From assembly GCA_014529385.2 (NCBI GenBank), contig CM043962.1, positions 92,392,180 to 92,456,179 of the forward strand: DNA of 64,000 bases, in the 5' to 3' direction. Each line of letters opens with the position of its first letter. Positions within the stretch are counted from its first letter, which is position 1. Below the pieces are notes generated by a model, which saw nothing but the letters and a program-made list of their open reading frames with translations, was not told the origin of the DNA and searched no databases. The DNA comes from Adiantum capillus-veneris. Taxonomy: Eukaryota; Streptophyta; Polypodiopsida; Polypodiales; Pteridaceae. The position numbers and the translations under genes are program-made. Below are positions 53,420 to 64,000 of the stretch, one piece after another.

Positions 53420-53676
53420 TGTTAGTATTCGTAATGCAATAACCTATCGCATTACCATATATGTGGTAGTGATGTGTGTGAACACACTTAGGATCGTCGG
53501 GACACTTTTTCCCTCACTAGGAGGTTTTTTCCCTCATGCATTGTATATACACCCATCACCTTAAGGCTAACTTATCTTTCTATTTGAGAACTAATCAATA
53601 TACTCTCTATCGCATGCCTTGAACTTATTCATCTTCTCCAAGTTGTGTATGTATCCCCACAACCCTAGTTCCAACA
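53420..53676 (+). repeat. 5' LTR of copia element F
   Basis: This 257-bp segment starts TGTTAGTATTCG and ends AGTTCCAACA. It contains a TATA-like TGTATATACACC at about 53542. An initiator-Met primer site follows after two bases. A short LTR of this kind is typical of copia elements. The 3' LTR is not in the window. Confidence 0.78.
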
Positions 53677-53678
53677 AT

Positions 53679-53690
53679 TGGTATCAGAGC
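53679..53690 (+). promoter_or_regulatory. tRNA-iMet primer binding site of element F
   Basis: TGGTATCAGAGC two bases after the LTR end. Confidence 0.9.
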
Positions 53691-54923
53691 AGATTGCATC
53701 CTCTTGGGCATAGTCGTCACAACATCATCAGTACCCCCTTGCTCACTTTCTCCTAATTGGGTGAGCTTTGGTGAGTATTAGCAAGTCGAGTAATCCTTCA
53801 GGACATCTTGTAGAGCTTGGTGTGCTCAAAATTTTGATTCAAGCTCATCGGCCTCCATTTTCACTACAGGAAACATTATGTAGGCAATTTCATCCTTTTG
53901 TGCTCTTTTTTTGTCAGTTCCATTTTTTGCAGAACAGATCTCTTATAGTATTATTCATGTTGTGTTGCATAGCACGTGTTATTCCTACTTCCTTTTTCTT
54001 CTTTTGGAGCAGTTTTCACATCGGGTGCAGTTGCTCGCCATGATTGACAACAATACGAATTTTTTCAAGATGTTTGCTATGATGAGGAAAAATTGGATGG
54101 GGATAGCTACCCAATGTGAGCTTACATGATGACACATGTTCTTGTCTCAAAGGGCGTTTGCTATGATGAGGAAAAATTGGATGGCGATAGCTACCCAATG
54201 TGAGCTTACATGATGACACATGTTCTTGTCTCAAAGGGTGTTTGGAATGTTGTGTAGGGAATTGACGTACATCCACCTTCTATGGATGCAGGCTCTATTG
54301 AGGATGTTGCCACTATAAGAGGTTATGTGCACTTGTGACCGTTGGAGCGACGAAAATACAATGGGTTTTTTTTACCCTCGATGTCGCTAAAAGTGTCCAA
54401 TGAAAACATCGCTATTGGCATTGCTATGTGCATCTCTAAATAGCAACGCTCATAGCGATGTATACAGTTTCGCTGCAAAACCTTATATAAAGACGCCTAT
54501 AGCGATGCTCGATAATAAATCTTGAGTTAAATCCTAAACCTAACCCCAAAGCTCTAATATTAAATATAAACCTAAACTCTAACTTAAATCTAAAAATTAA
54601 ATCTTAAACCTATGTCAACTCTCTCTCTTTATCTTTCTTTCCCTCTCTCTTTATCTATATATGTCATAGTACGTCTATTTACAAAGACAGACATTGATGA
54701 AGCTCTTCATCGACCAATGCACTATTTTCTTAGACAACGCAGACAATATATTGAATCCACAAAGAGTTTATCGATTGGTCTCATAAATCATTTTGAAATT
54801 TTGAAGACGTTTAATATAACATTCATTTCATATTTTCTCTCCTTTTCTCTATTTTTATCTCTCACTCTCTCTCTCTCTCAATGTGTGATGTGTGTATGTG
54901 TTTTCTCTTTATGCATGTGTGTA

Positions 54924-54926
<3 letters not shown>

Positions 54927-54972
<46 letters not shown>
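54927..54972 (+). repeat. (CT)n microsatellite
   Basis: A CT run of about 46 bp inside the CACTA-type element. Confidence 0.97.
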
Positions 54973-54975
<3 letters not shown>

Positions 54976-55116
54976 CACAATGTGTGTGTGTGTGCATGTT
55001 TGTGGGAGAGAGGGAGAGAGAGAAAGAGGGGAAGGGAACATGAGAGGGAGGAGAGGGAAGGAGCATCCCTGGCTCTCCTTCCTCTCCTAGTGTGTGTGTG
55101 TGTGTGTATGTGGGGG

Positions 55117-55119
<3 letters not shown>

Positions 55120-55165
<46 letters not shown>
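55120..55165 (+). repeat. (GA)n microsatellite
   Basis: A GA run of about 46 bp inside the CACTA-type element, in inverse sense to the CT run at 54927. The two could pair as a hairpin. Confidence 0.97.
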
Positions 55166-55167
<2 letters not shown>

Positions 55168-57270
55168 GCACGAGTATACCTGTTTCACTAGAGTGTTGAA
55201 ACTCAGATCTGAGATCTGATTTTTTGGCGCTCTTGGTTTATTTTTTTACTCTGTCGGCGTCGCTATGAGCATCGCTACGCAAAAAATAATATAGTGACGT
55301 TCATAGCGACGCTGTGGATTTTCACATTTAAGCGTCGCACTGCTAACGTCACTAATATGAAGAACCTCTTGTAGTGTGCAGGTTATAGCAGGTATATTGC
55401 TGCGTGATTGCTACTGGAGTTGTTTGGCCTATAGCTGAGCAATCTTGTTTGGATGTTAGAGATGCCCATGCTCATGCATTTACTTCTCACATTTGCTTAA
55501 CAAAATCATCAAAATAGGCTTGGGATGCTCTGGCTGGTCTTTATGCAAGTCATAATGAGGAAAAAATTGCATTGCTATGTAATGACCTGGAGTCAAAGAG
55601 TATGCAAGTGAAAGATGGCATGGACACTTTTATTGCTAGTATCAAGGATATCAATGAGTAGCTCATTTCTCCAGGTGAAGTTATTTTTTAGAGTTCACTT
55701 GTGCAGACTGTTGTCGATACTTTGCCAAACTCTTACCAAACTTTTGCTAGTACTTCGAGACTTATGACCCAAGGAAACACTCCTTCTATCAAGTTTGATG
55801 AATTATGCACATAGATGTTACAAGAATCACTTTCAAGAAAGAAAAGGGCTAACAACATGCAGGTGAACAGGCTTTTGTTGCTGCTCAAAGAAGAGGTGGT
55901 AATAGCAATGCAACCACTTCTCGTGGTTCTTCTCTAAGTGGAAAATCACACGTGTCTAGTGCTTCTACTGGCAGCACCTCGTCAGGGAATTTTGGTGAAA
56001 AAGGCAAGAAGAAGATGCATTGCCATTATTGCAAGGCTAATGATCACTTGATAAAGCAATGTCCTAAGTTGAAGGAAAAAGAAGCCAAGAAGAAAGAGGC
56101 TCAATCTACCACCAGTATAACTATATTTGTAGAATTTTTTGTTAATGGAGATTGTGATGGTGATGTAGATGCAGAGTATACTTATGATCCTTCTATCCAT
56201 GATGCCTCAATGTCACTTATTGCAAAGTCACATGTTTGGTACTTTGATAATGGTGCTACAAAGCATATTACTTCACATCGTGATTTGTTTGCCTCTCTCA
56301 ATGTTGTCCCTCACGGGAATATGATCACTTGTGCCAACAATGCCTCTTATATGGTCAAGGGAGTAAGATTGTGCTATTTGTTGTGAATGGCAGTTGTTTC
56401 ACAATTATTGATGCACTCTATGTACCGGGGATTAAAAAGAACCTTTTGTATGTATATGCACTTGCAAGACTTGGCCTTATTGTCAAATTTGTGGATGATA
56501 GATGTATAGTTTGAGATCTCAGTTTTGATGATGAAATTGTTGCATCTGGCATTTTGTTTTGTGGGCTATATAAGATCACTTTGTATGACAAGTGTGGGCA
56601 AAATTTCTCAAATGGAGTTGTGGATTCAAAGGTTGTTTCAGATGCCAAACTTTGGTATGCACGTTTTGGGCATCTAAAATTTTCCAGTTTATTGTGTTTG
56701 CAAATATATGATACGGTTGCTTCTTTGCCACCTCTTGAAGCACCTTCTAAGCATGTTTGTGAAGGTTGTATTTTGAGTAAGATGCAGCATTCAAAGTTTC
56801 CAAAGGATGGTTCAACAAGGATTACATGCAGGTTGCAACTTGTGCATAGTGATGTTTGTGGGCCTATGCAAACTCCATCATTGGGTAATTACCTATACTT
56901 CATGACTTTCATTGATGATTACTCCGAACATGCATGAGTGTATCCACTTAAAGCTAAGTGTGAAGAGTTCATGTGTTTCAAGCAATTTTTACTTATGGCT
57001 GAAAATGTCTCTAAATGTATTATGGGAACCCTCCGTTCAAATAAAGAAGGGGAGTATATGTCTCATGAGTTTAATGCATTTCTAGCTAGTCGTGGGATAA
57101 AACACCAAATGTACAATGCCATATACACCTCAACAAAATGGTGTTGTTGAAAGAAAAAACGGATTGCTTACGAAGATGACATGACGTATGGTCAAGAATC
57201 CAGCTTTACCACATTCATTTTGTCTTGAAATTGTCATGTATCCTACTTATGTACTTAAGAGTGTGTTCTT

Positions 57271-59600
57271 TTAGCGAGCTTTTGATTTCGAGATTTTACA
57301 ATCAAAACATTTTTGGCAAGCTTTTTGACATTTAATCTATAGCCTTTTTTAATGGCACAAAATACTAAACCAAAAATCACACATTTTACATACAATAGAC
57401 ATTAAAAAACATACATAAGTTTCACAAAGTCTCAACTTTAAGCTTGAAGATCTGGCAATGTATGAACCTCAAAGCATACATCTAACAAGAGGGAAATTTT
57501 AAATTTCAATGTCCATACAATATTTTCTTGAGCTAAGCGCCATATGTGCATGGCAATTATCCACAAGCAATGGTGGAGAAACATTATACATGGAGTATGT
57601 TTTTAGTCTATATACACATGCAATGGCGACCCTCCTCTATGCTCCCCTATCCCAATACATTGCACTTTGCACATCCATTCAATATTGCAATTGTGCCACT
57701 CTGTGAATTTAACAAGTAAACACCTATTCATTGTACATGCCACAAAATACTCAAGTACCAATAATAGTATTTCTCTAAGTTTAACACTTCACATGCATAT
57801 GTGGTAGACATGCAAGAGCTATCCATCTCACTTTAAGAATCACATGGAGCGTTTTTCATTGCCTCTTATAAGGACTCCATCAATCTTAATTAGGTGGACT
57901 TAGCCGTTCAAAACATAGCTGTGATTGTCTAGAAACAAAACAAACGTAATTGCCTCCCCCATCTCTCCTATGTGAATGCAGTATGGCTTGCGCAATGCCA
58001 TAGACACAACTAGAGATCAAGAACCTGAAAAAATAAAGAAAGGATTGATAATAATATAGCATTGTTTTTTAGAACAAAATAAGTTCATACACTAATTTAT
58101 CTTCCTAAACACGTGGCTGAAGGAACAATATCAATCTTTGCTTCTTCTAGATAACCTTTTGTCCATCTACACACACAGTAAGGGACACTTACTTAAACCA
58201 CAATTTCTTTCGACCCGCGACTCAAAAAATTTAGTAGTCTATTTTGTATCAAGGGTTTGATTTCAAAAACTAAACGACCATCCTCATGTGGGTTTCCATG
58301 GTGAATTTAAGGCATTTTACATACTTAAACAAGCAAATATTAATACGCATTCACCTCATATGATCATACTTTTCCTACAAAAAAATTGATCATGGCCCCT
58401 TTGTACCAAGGATACTTTTGTCGGATAAGAAAAATGGCCACCCTCATGCGGGCTTCCACGGGGAATTTATGGCTTTCGAAACACTTGGTTGACACTTCAC
58501 ACTATCCACTGATCATGAGCATACATTTTAAAAAACCATTCGATAAAGTTATGAGGGGCCCATTTCCAAAAATTATGTAGCCACCCTCTTTTGGGCTTGC
58601 ACAGGGAATATGAGACAAAAAAGTACAATGTAAGATTTGTATTATTGATGTAATCAAACAGTATACGCCCATGATAGAAATGTGGCTATGGAACAAACAA
58701 GATTGTTCTATCATAGTCAATGGTGTTAGAATAACAAAACATACAGACATTACAACATAAAAGGTAAAAAGGGACTGCTAATTCAAGAGACAAGGGGGAT
58801 CATTCATGTGGAATGGAAGACATGAAAGTATACTTGGTATTTTACTGGGTCGCATCATCCCAACTGTCAATGCTAGAGCTAGCCTTGTTGTCATTAGCTA
58901 CATCTATAGCTCCTACTCTCTTACGCATAGCCTCCATGATGTTTGCAAGGTCATCCATATGTAAGCATTAACAACCTACCTGCAGCCCCTCTCTATGGCA
59001 TGGATTCACATCAAGGACCAAGTGGGAGTAGTGTATGGCCACTCTTAGCCACCCTTATTGGAAAAGAATAAGAATACAACAACCATGACCATGCACTTGC
59101 TAAAAATAATATCTCAACAACCATACTTTGAGCATCATAGAACAATTAAGTGGGACTCTAGTTCTCATGGGGAGTATTCATGGTGGATTTTATGTCTTAT
59201 GACTACATCTATAGTCATTTGTGTTGCATCGTGATGTGTCAATCATAAATGCTCCAAATTGGGCGAGATTGCTTAGGTATGTGATCTTAGTGCATCGAGA
59301 CACCCCTTTAGAGATCAACATGTGTTAACCCTCACAGACACCCTATCACCTACGACGGACGTCGTATTATTTATTTGGTAGAGTCATGGACCGGGCTTGT
59401 CAGTCCAATAGGTGTGTAGGTGATCATCGATGAGAGGCACACCTTATCTTATTTTTACAACAGTTTTGCAACGATCGGCCATTGTGGGTGTCCATGTGTG
59501 AATGGTCCCTCTTATAAAAGGTCCATTTGACCTAAAAATCCTCATTCACTGAGGTGTAAGCTAAGAAGTGCTCTTGCTCCATCTCTGTCTCCTTCTCCTT
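57271..59600 (+). other. Gene-poor DNA with a degenerate repeat
   Basis: A motif like CCA(C/T)CCTCATG(T/C)GGG(T/C)TTCCA followed by GGTGAATTTA(A/T)GG recurs near 58270, 58440 and 58580 at a spacing of about 150-165 bp. A 38-codon minus-strand frame lies at 58842-58958. I recognise no gene. Confidence 0.5.
58842..58958 (-). other. Small frame of 38 codons, doubtful
   Basis: It starts MDDLANIMEAMRKRVGAIDV and ends SIDSWDDATQ. The composition looks protein-like rather than random, but it is isolated with an in-frame stop upstream. It could be the decayed C-terminus of a transposon protein or chance. Confidence 0.2.
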
Positions 59601-59620
59601 CTCTGTGTGTGTGTGTGTGC

Positions 59621-59621
<1 letters not shown>

Positions 59622-59699
<78 letters not shown>
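59622..59699 (+). repeat. (GA)n microsatellite
   Basis: A GA run of about 78 bp preceded by a short GT run. Confidence 0.98.
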
Positions 59700-59700
<1 letters not shown>

Positions 59701-61860
59701 ATTGTGGTAGCGAGGCGGTAGAGCACGACATCAACGACAGCTCCTTCTTCTTTGCAGCACAGGATCCTTCACGATGGAAGCATTGAAAGGTGAGTGACAC
59801 ACCATTGTTCTTTGAGCTTGCTAGGACTCTCTAGCTGTATGTTTGCAGCCTTTTGAGGCTCGCACACAGTGCATAGGCAAGTTCCCAACCTTTGACACGT
59901 ACGGCAAAGCGTACATTTTTGGCACTGTTTTCGGGGAAAGCCTTGCATTAAGCTTGAGGAGCACTCATTGCTACCTCTGGAAGCTTTTCTTCCATCTGTT
60001 TTCTGTTTGTTGCTGAGTTCTGTGAGAACTATTAAGTGATTGTAAAGGACAGATTAGCAGGTTTTCGTCAGATTGTAAGCTCTATTAGTAATTGTAAGCT
60101 CTGTTAGTGCTGCATTTATTGGTTTTTGTTAGTTTTGCAAGATCTGTATTGTGCAGGTGTTAGTAGAGCTGTTAGTGACTGTAGACAATGAGCAGCAGAG
60201 TTGACCATGTGTGAGTGTACAATTCTGAGTTAGACAGTTAATTAGCTGTTAATTAGTTGCAAGGAGGTTAGACAGAGCTCCTAGGAGCTGCTGTGTGTGT
60301 GTGGGAGCTCGGCGTCCACGTGGCCACATTATCCTCAGAAAAAGTATTTTTAGAAAAAAATCTTTAAAAAAAATGCTCGGGATATTTGGGACTAAAATTA
60401 AAAATTAAAAATATTATTCTAAAAGGAAGGGATTGGGACCTTTCCCCAAGCCCAAGCCTCAATCCTCAGTCTTATGATATACTACTCACACTACCTTATA
60501 TATAAAGACTAGGATCTCAAGTGAAGGGAGGGCATGTGGGACAAGTTCCTCAAGTCCTGCACATCCCCTTCACACTCACCCTTTGGACTTACTAATTTTA
60601 GCTCTCTTCCTACCTAGGAAAAGACCAGTTTTAGGATTTTGAGGGCTGTACATAACCGAATCTGGAGTTGTAAAGCACGGCCCATCCCTCTAGCTAAGAG
60701 CTCGTTTTGAGCTATCATATGCCATATTCCGTGGCTTGGTTAAAGAAAGGGACCAAAAATACCCAAAAAAAAGGGTTGTAAACACCTAAAAAACTAGGTG
60801 AGCGGCTTTCACGGGCACTCACCAACACCTCTAGAGTGTTGAGGTCACATGCACCTATACTCTGGTCGTGTGCTAGAGGATGAGCACATCGAAAGCGTCT
60901 CAGTTTACGCGGACACTCATTATTCCTCTACCTTAGGCTCTACGCCCTTAGCGGGAACCTAAGGTAGTACCACTCAGGACCCACATATTGCGTCGTCTTC
61001 CTGGATTTTCCTCCTCCTTAAGACACTTTGCCTAAATGTGCTCTACTTCGCCCCCACCCATAACACTTTCCTTGCTTATCACTTAGCAGGCATTTGAAGG
61101 ATTGTGAACTTCTTCTTTTGAACCAGCTTCTATCCTTCTTCTTTTCCTTGGAAGTCTCTTTATCTAAAGATTTGGATACAATTGAATTGGTCACAAATGT
61201 CAAAGGAGCGTGTCAGTGGAACGGGAAATTGGAACGATTTTGTGTCTCCTCAGGAGATGATGGAGGTATGTGACAGTGAAAAAAAAAAATTCAAGGCTTA
61301 CAAAACCTTGTACAAAATTTTCACACTAGGACACAAGGCAAAGGGACTATTTAGATTGTTACCAACACCTTACAGTGTGAGCCTTGCAAAGAAATGTTCC
61401 AATAATGATGTTGCAAGCAATGCCAAGAGCTATCAAGCCACTCCATATTATGTAATTACCTTAGAAAGAGACGTGCAAATAAGAGCACTAGCATGTGGTT
61501 TTAACGAGTGTTCACACTTATATTCATAAGTAGAAAAATGGCTTTTGGCATGGAGAGGAGAAATTACAAAAGACACTAGAAACTATGTGAATGAAAAGGT
61601 GGTATAATTCCCATTCATAATACAAAACAGACTTTATACACAAGTACAAGAGAATCAAGAGCCTAAAGATATAGACGTCCGCTCTCCAAGTTAGGGAACT
61701 TTTGAAAACCATAGTTGAGAAGGTAACCCTCACCTGCATCCATGGAAACAACACAACTTTCAGTTAGCATTGGCACCATATGCACGTGATGCATGGGTAT
61801 CCCACATGTTATAGATGTCACCCAACTTAATTGCTTTCAAAGATAAATAATAAGAAAGGT
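59700..61860 (+). other. Region upstream of gypsy-like element G, possibly its LTR and leader
   Basis: TATA-like words occur at about 59510 (CTTATAAAAGG) and 60494 (TTATATATAAAG), and a G-box-like CCACGTGG at about 60312. No repeated partner is in the window and no known primer site was found, so an LTR cannot be defined. A 115-codon frame at 61182-61529 is not recognised. Confidence 0.3.
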
Positions 61861-61882
61861 AAATCTAATTATATATTTAGAG

Positions 61883-64000
61883 ATGGTTTCATTTACAAGG
61901 TGGAAAACCATATGGATCCCCTTGTGCTTTACAAGCTCTCCGATGCCTAATCCTGATAGCTCAAGCCAAGACATGCATGACATGGACCCTCGGTCTGGAC
62001 TGAGCGTGCTTAGCGGCTTGAAGGAAACCTTTAATAGAGCCACTCGCTCTGAACATGGAGCTAACGATGTAAATGAAGGGGGTGGGAAAGTAAATTCACC
62101 ATTCATGACCAACCTAGAGAGTGTGCACGTGAATACTCCATTCACTTGCACCACCTGACTCTTCAGAGCTATTCCCCTCCGAGGTTATATTACCTGATGG
62201 TAGAAGCCTTGCCGAAGTGCAAGAGGTTGAGCGGTTTATCATTGCGACTAGGGAAAAGAAAATCGAGAGCTTACGCAAGGCGGTGCAATGAAGAGAGTTA
62301 AAAGCAAAAGCCCCTATGTTAATAACCTTACTAGGAGAGCAATCGAGTGCTCTTGAATTCGCGACCACTAAGGGTCAACCCATAGAGAGCCACATGGTAT
62401 CTACTTCAAAGGACACTCCTAGCACCTCAATCCTAGATGGAGCGTTCCTAAATGAGAACTGGGAGTACGAACTACGAACGGAAACTCTAACTGACCTATA
62501 CACAGGTCACACATATCACGTGGGTTGGTTAGATGTCCTACAATCCAGAACGGGTGCTACTAGTGTAGAGGATCAACAACAAAGATTTTGTGAGGTCATC
62601 CATAGGGTTATTGAGCTAGAGAGACAAAACAAGGGGATCCACATGCCTTCAACGGGTTTCATGAGATTCTTGGATACAAAGAAGGTTAAACAACCAACCT
62701 TATCGCAAATGGAGACTCCCTCGGTAAGTCCAATTGATCCTCTATATGTTGGTTTTGCCAGGGGTCTCAGTGCAATCTGAGCCCACAAGTGATAGCTTTA
62801 CTTTTCCAAGTCTAGCTCATCTTTCTCTTGATGACACCAGGCTACCATGCCTACCCCAATATGATGGGCATGCCAAGAAACACGCCATGGACCTCATTTG
62901 TTAGTAAACCACCTCTACATGGTAGCTCAATGCCTGCAACATTACCTACGAGTGTGTACCAATAGTATACACCTATGGGTTCTCGTACTCATGTAGCTCC
63001 TACCCCTCCCATTGTTTCAACAACCTATGCTCCACAACCACAACACCCAAGCTCTTATTTCAATGGGACAATACCGACTAGCATTAGCATGTCACATCCG
63101 ACGCTTGCTATGCCTAGGACCACACACATGAACTTTGGACTGCCACATGGCACAACACCGCACCAAACTTGGAACCCAAGGGCTTCCTATGCGCCAAGCC
63201 CAATGCCAATACCTACTTTACATGTAGTCTCTGGAGCGCCTTCGCCCATGGTGCCTGCTCACTTAGGTGACTTGGCAACATTTTCTCAAGCTATCGGTCG
63301 ATCTATTGGTGAGAATATGCGTAACAGCCTGATAGAGAGCCTAGAAGTAAGGTAGTACAAATAGCCAAGCTCACACAAAAAATTAATATCTAACATTGAA
63401 GCTACCACACATTTAAAGCAGGTATTGGAGAAAAGTACTTTGAATAGCAAAGTTAAGTTTACCTTGGATGAAGTTCTTGGCATATTTAAATGAAAATTTC
63501 ACAAGGAAACTATGGATATTATTTAAAAAAGAGGCAAACTCTCACTGAGTGTAATGGGGATGTGAGAAATCATATCGAAGTGTTTGAACAAATATGCGAT
63601 TCTCTAGGAGAACACAATGACCTGCATAAGAGTAATGCTTTAAGCCTACCGTAAGTGGGAAGGCTGGGGATTTTGGTATAGAACCCTAAGGGTGGAAGAA
63701 AAAACGGTTTACCCTACTCTTAGGAGACTATTCTTGAAGAATACATACGAGAGGGAGTACTTTGGGGTGTAGCATCTCAGCTCCAGAAAGCCCAACAAGA
63801 GGAAGGAGAGTCGGTGAGAGGCTTTATTAGTCGCTTGAAGCATTTGAATTCTTGTTATAATCCAAATGAGCGCTTCAATAATAATCAATTGCTAGATAGA
63901 TTCATTAGGGGATTACGACATGAGGATATCTACAATGGCCTAGTCATTAGAGGTATCACAACTTGGGAAGCAGTCACCACCAACTTGCGATCCAGTTGGA
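61883..64000 (+). pseudogene. Gypsy-like gag of element G (broken, runs off the window)
   Basis: Frames in order: 61883-62158; a segment near 62160-62285 with EVILPDGRSLAEVQEVERFI; 62316-62780; a Pro-rich part at 62975-63355 with APTPPIVSTTYAPQPQHPSS. A typical gag retrotransposon domain follows at 63530-64000 (GDVRNHIEVFEQICDSLGEH, ETILEEYIREGVLWGVASQL, EEGESVRGFISRLKHLNSCY, LLDRFIRGLRHEDIYNGLV). The last part matches the common gag pattern of a helical core followed by GESV..(F/Y)I.RL and F..GL. Stops and shifts separate the parts. No pol is in the window. Confidence 0.7.

Larger units (their letters stand above)
54311..55376. mobile_element. Non-autonomous CACTA-type (EnSpm) element
   Basis: The left end reads CACTATAAGAGGTT. 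The right end on the other strand reads CACTACAAGAGGTT. The 3-bp target duplication TGC (54308-54310 and 55377-55379) and the CACTA ends are hallmarks of this superfamily. Excision restores the copia gag frame. Subterminal words such as ATAGCGACG, GCGATG and CGTCGCTATGAGC recur in both ends in inverted orientation, as expected for transposase binding sites. The 1,066-bp interior has no transposase and is largely microsatellite. Confidence 0.9.
54040..57270 (+). pseudogene. Copia gag-pol of element F (split, 3' truncated)
   Basis: Gag starts at the ATG at 54040 (MIDNNTN). With shifts it reads LDGDSYPM and YMMTHVLVSKGVWNVV up to 54310, where a CACTA-type element is inserted. It resumes at 55377 with AGYSRYIAA. 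Further pieces in order: gag core AWDALAGLYASHNEEKIALL (55520), zinc knuckle CHYCKANDHLIKQC (56020), protease WYFDNGATKHITSH with DNG in place of DSG (56236), pre-integrase LWYARFGHLKFSSL (56650), and integrase LVHSDVCGPMQTPS and FMTFIDDYS. An 84-bp in-frame tandem duplication lies at 54073-54240. Many stops occur. The match ends near 57270 inside integrase, with no reverse transcriptase, RNase H or 3' LTR. Confidence 0.85.

Noticed and set aside
53862-53873. CACTACAGGAAA as the left end of a larger CACTA element
   Set aside because: The true left end is at 54311. It matches the right end over more bases and gives the TGC target duplication and a restored gag frame.
54612-55191. Several open frames rich in Ser-Leu or Arg-Glu repeats
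   Set aside because: They are translations of CT/GA and GT microsatellites inside the CACTA-type element. The same applies to frames at 36634-36948, 59532-59800, 48456-48824 and 50514-50930.
59330-59370. TACGACGGACGTCGTA as an operator-like palindrome
   Set aside because: The palindrome is imperfect and single, and there is no neighbouring gene.

Overview
The window looks like repeat-rich nuclear DNA of a land plant. Support comes from an 11-exon AFC-type (LAMMER) kinase gene with short introns, Ty3/gypsy and Ty1/copia LTR elements, a CACTA-type transposon, and a decayed Penelope-like element, a class known from ferns, lycophytes, mosses and conifers. A fern or other non-flowering plant is my best guess, but nothing seen fixes the species. 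I see no tRNA, rRNA, CRISPR array or bacterial-type operon.

Layout. 1-2468: reverse-strand gag and 5' LTR of a gypsy element (family 1, copy Z). 2471-4245: 5' part of another gypsy element (E). 4246-17312: family 1 copy A, whose gag is split by family 1 copy B (6843-15441, 5-bp target duplication CAAGG). 17313-22575: a family 2 gypsy body joined abruptly to copy A, with integrase, chromodomain, polypurine tract and 3' LTR. 22576-26890: a second family 2-like pol fragment split by a reverse-strand gag-only element D (23281-26548). 26891-35726: unassigned DNA, a small inverted-repeat element (28910-29088) and a Penelope-like reverse transcriptase between two long direct repeats. 35727-40620: decayed fragments (LINE-like and copia-like) and microsatellites. 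40621-43512: the kinase gene on the minus strand, the only convincing host gene. 43513-53419: gene-poor DNA with short tandem repeats and a large inverted repeat (47.5-51.3 kb). 53420-57270: a copia element whose gag is split by a 1,066-bp CACTA-type element with TGC target duplication. 57271-61860: gene-poor DNA. 61861-64000: gag of another gypsy-like element running off the window.

The transposons are nested, so their relative ages can be read: B is younger than A, D is younger than the pol it splits, and the CACTA element is younger than the copia element. Every element has visible damage. The kinase gene has all catalytic motifs and consistent splice phases and is probably functional. I found no convincing new biological system. 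The most interesting points are the Penelope-like element with its long flanking repeats, a short block shared by otherwise different LTRs including that of a gag-only element, and the large inverted repeat.
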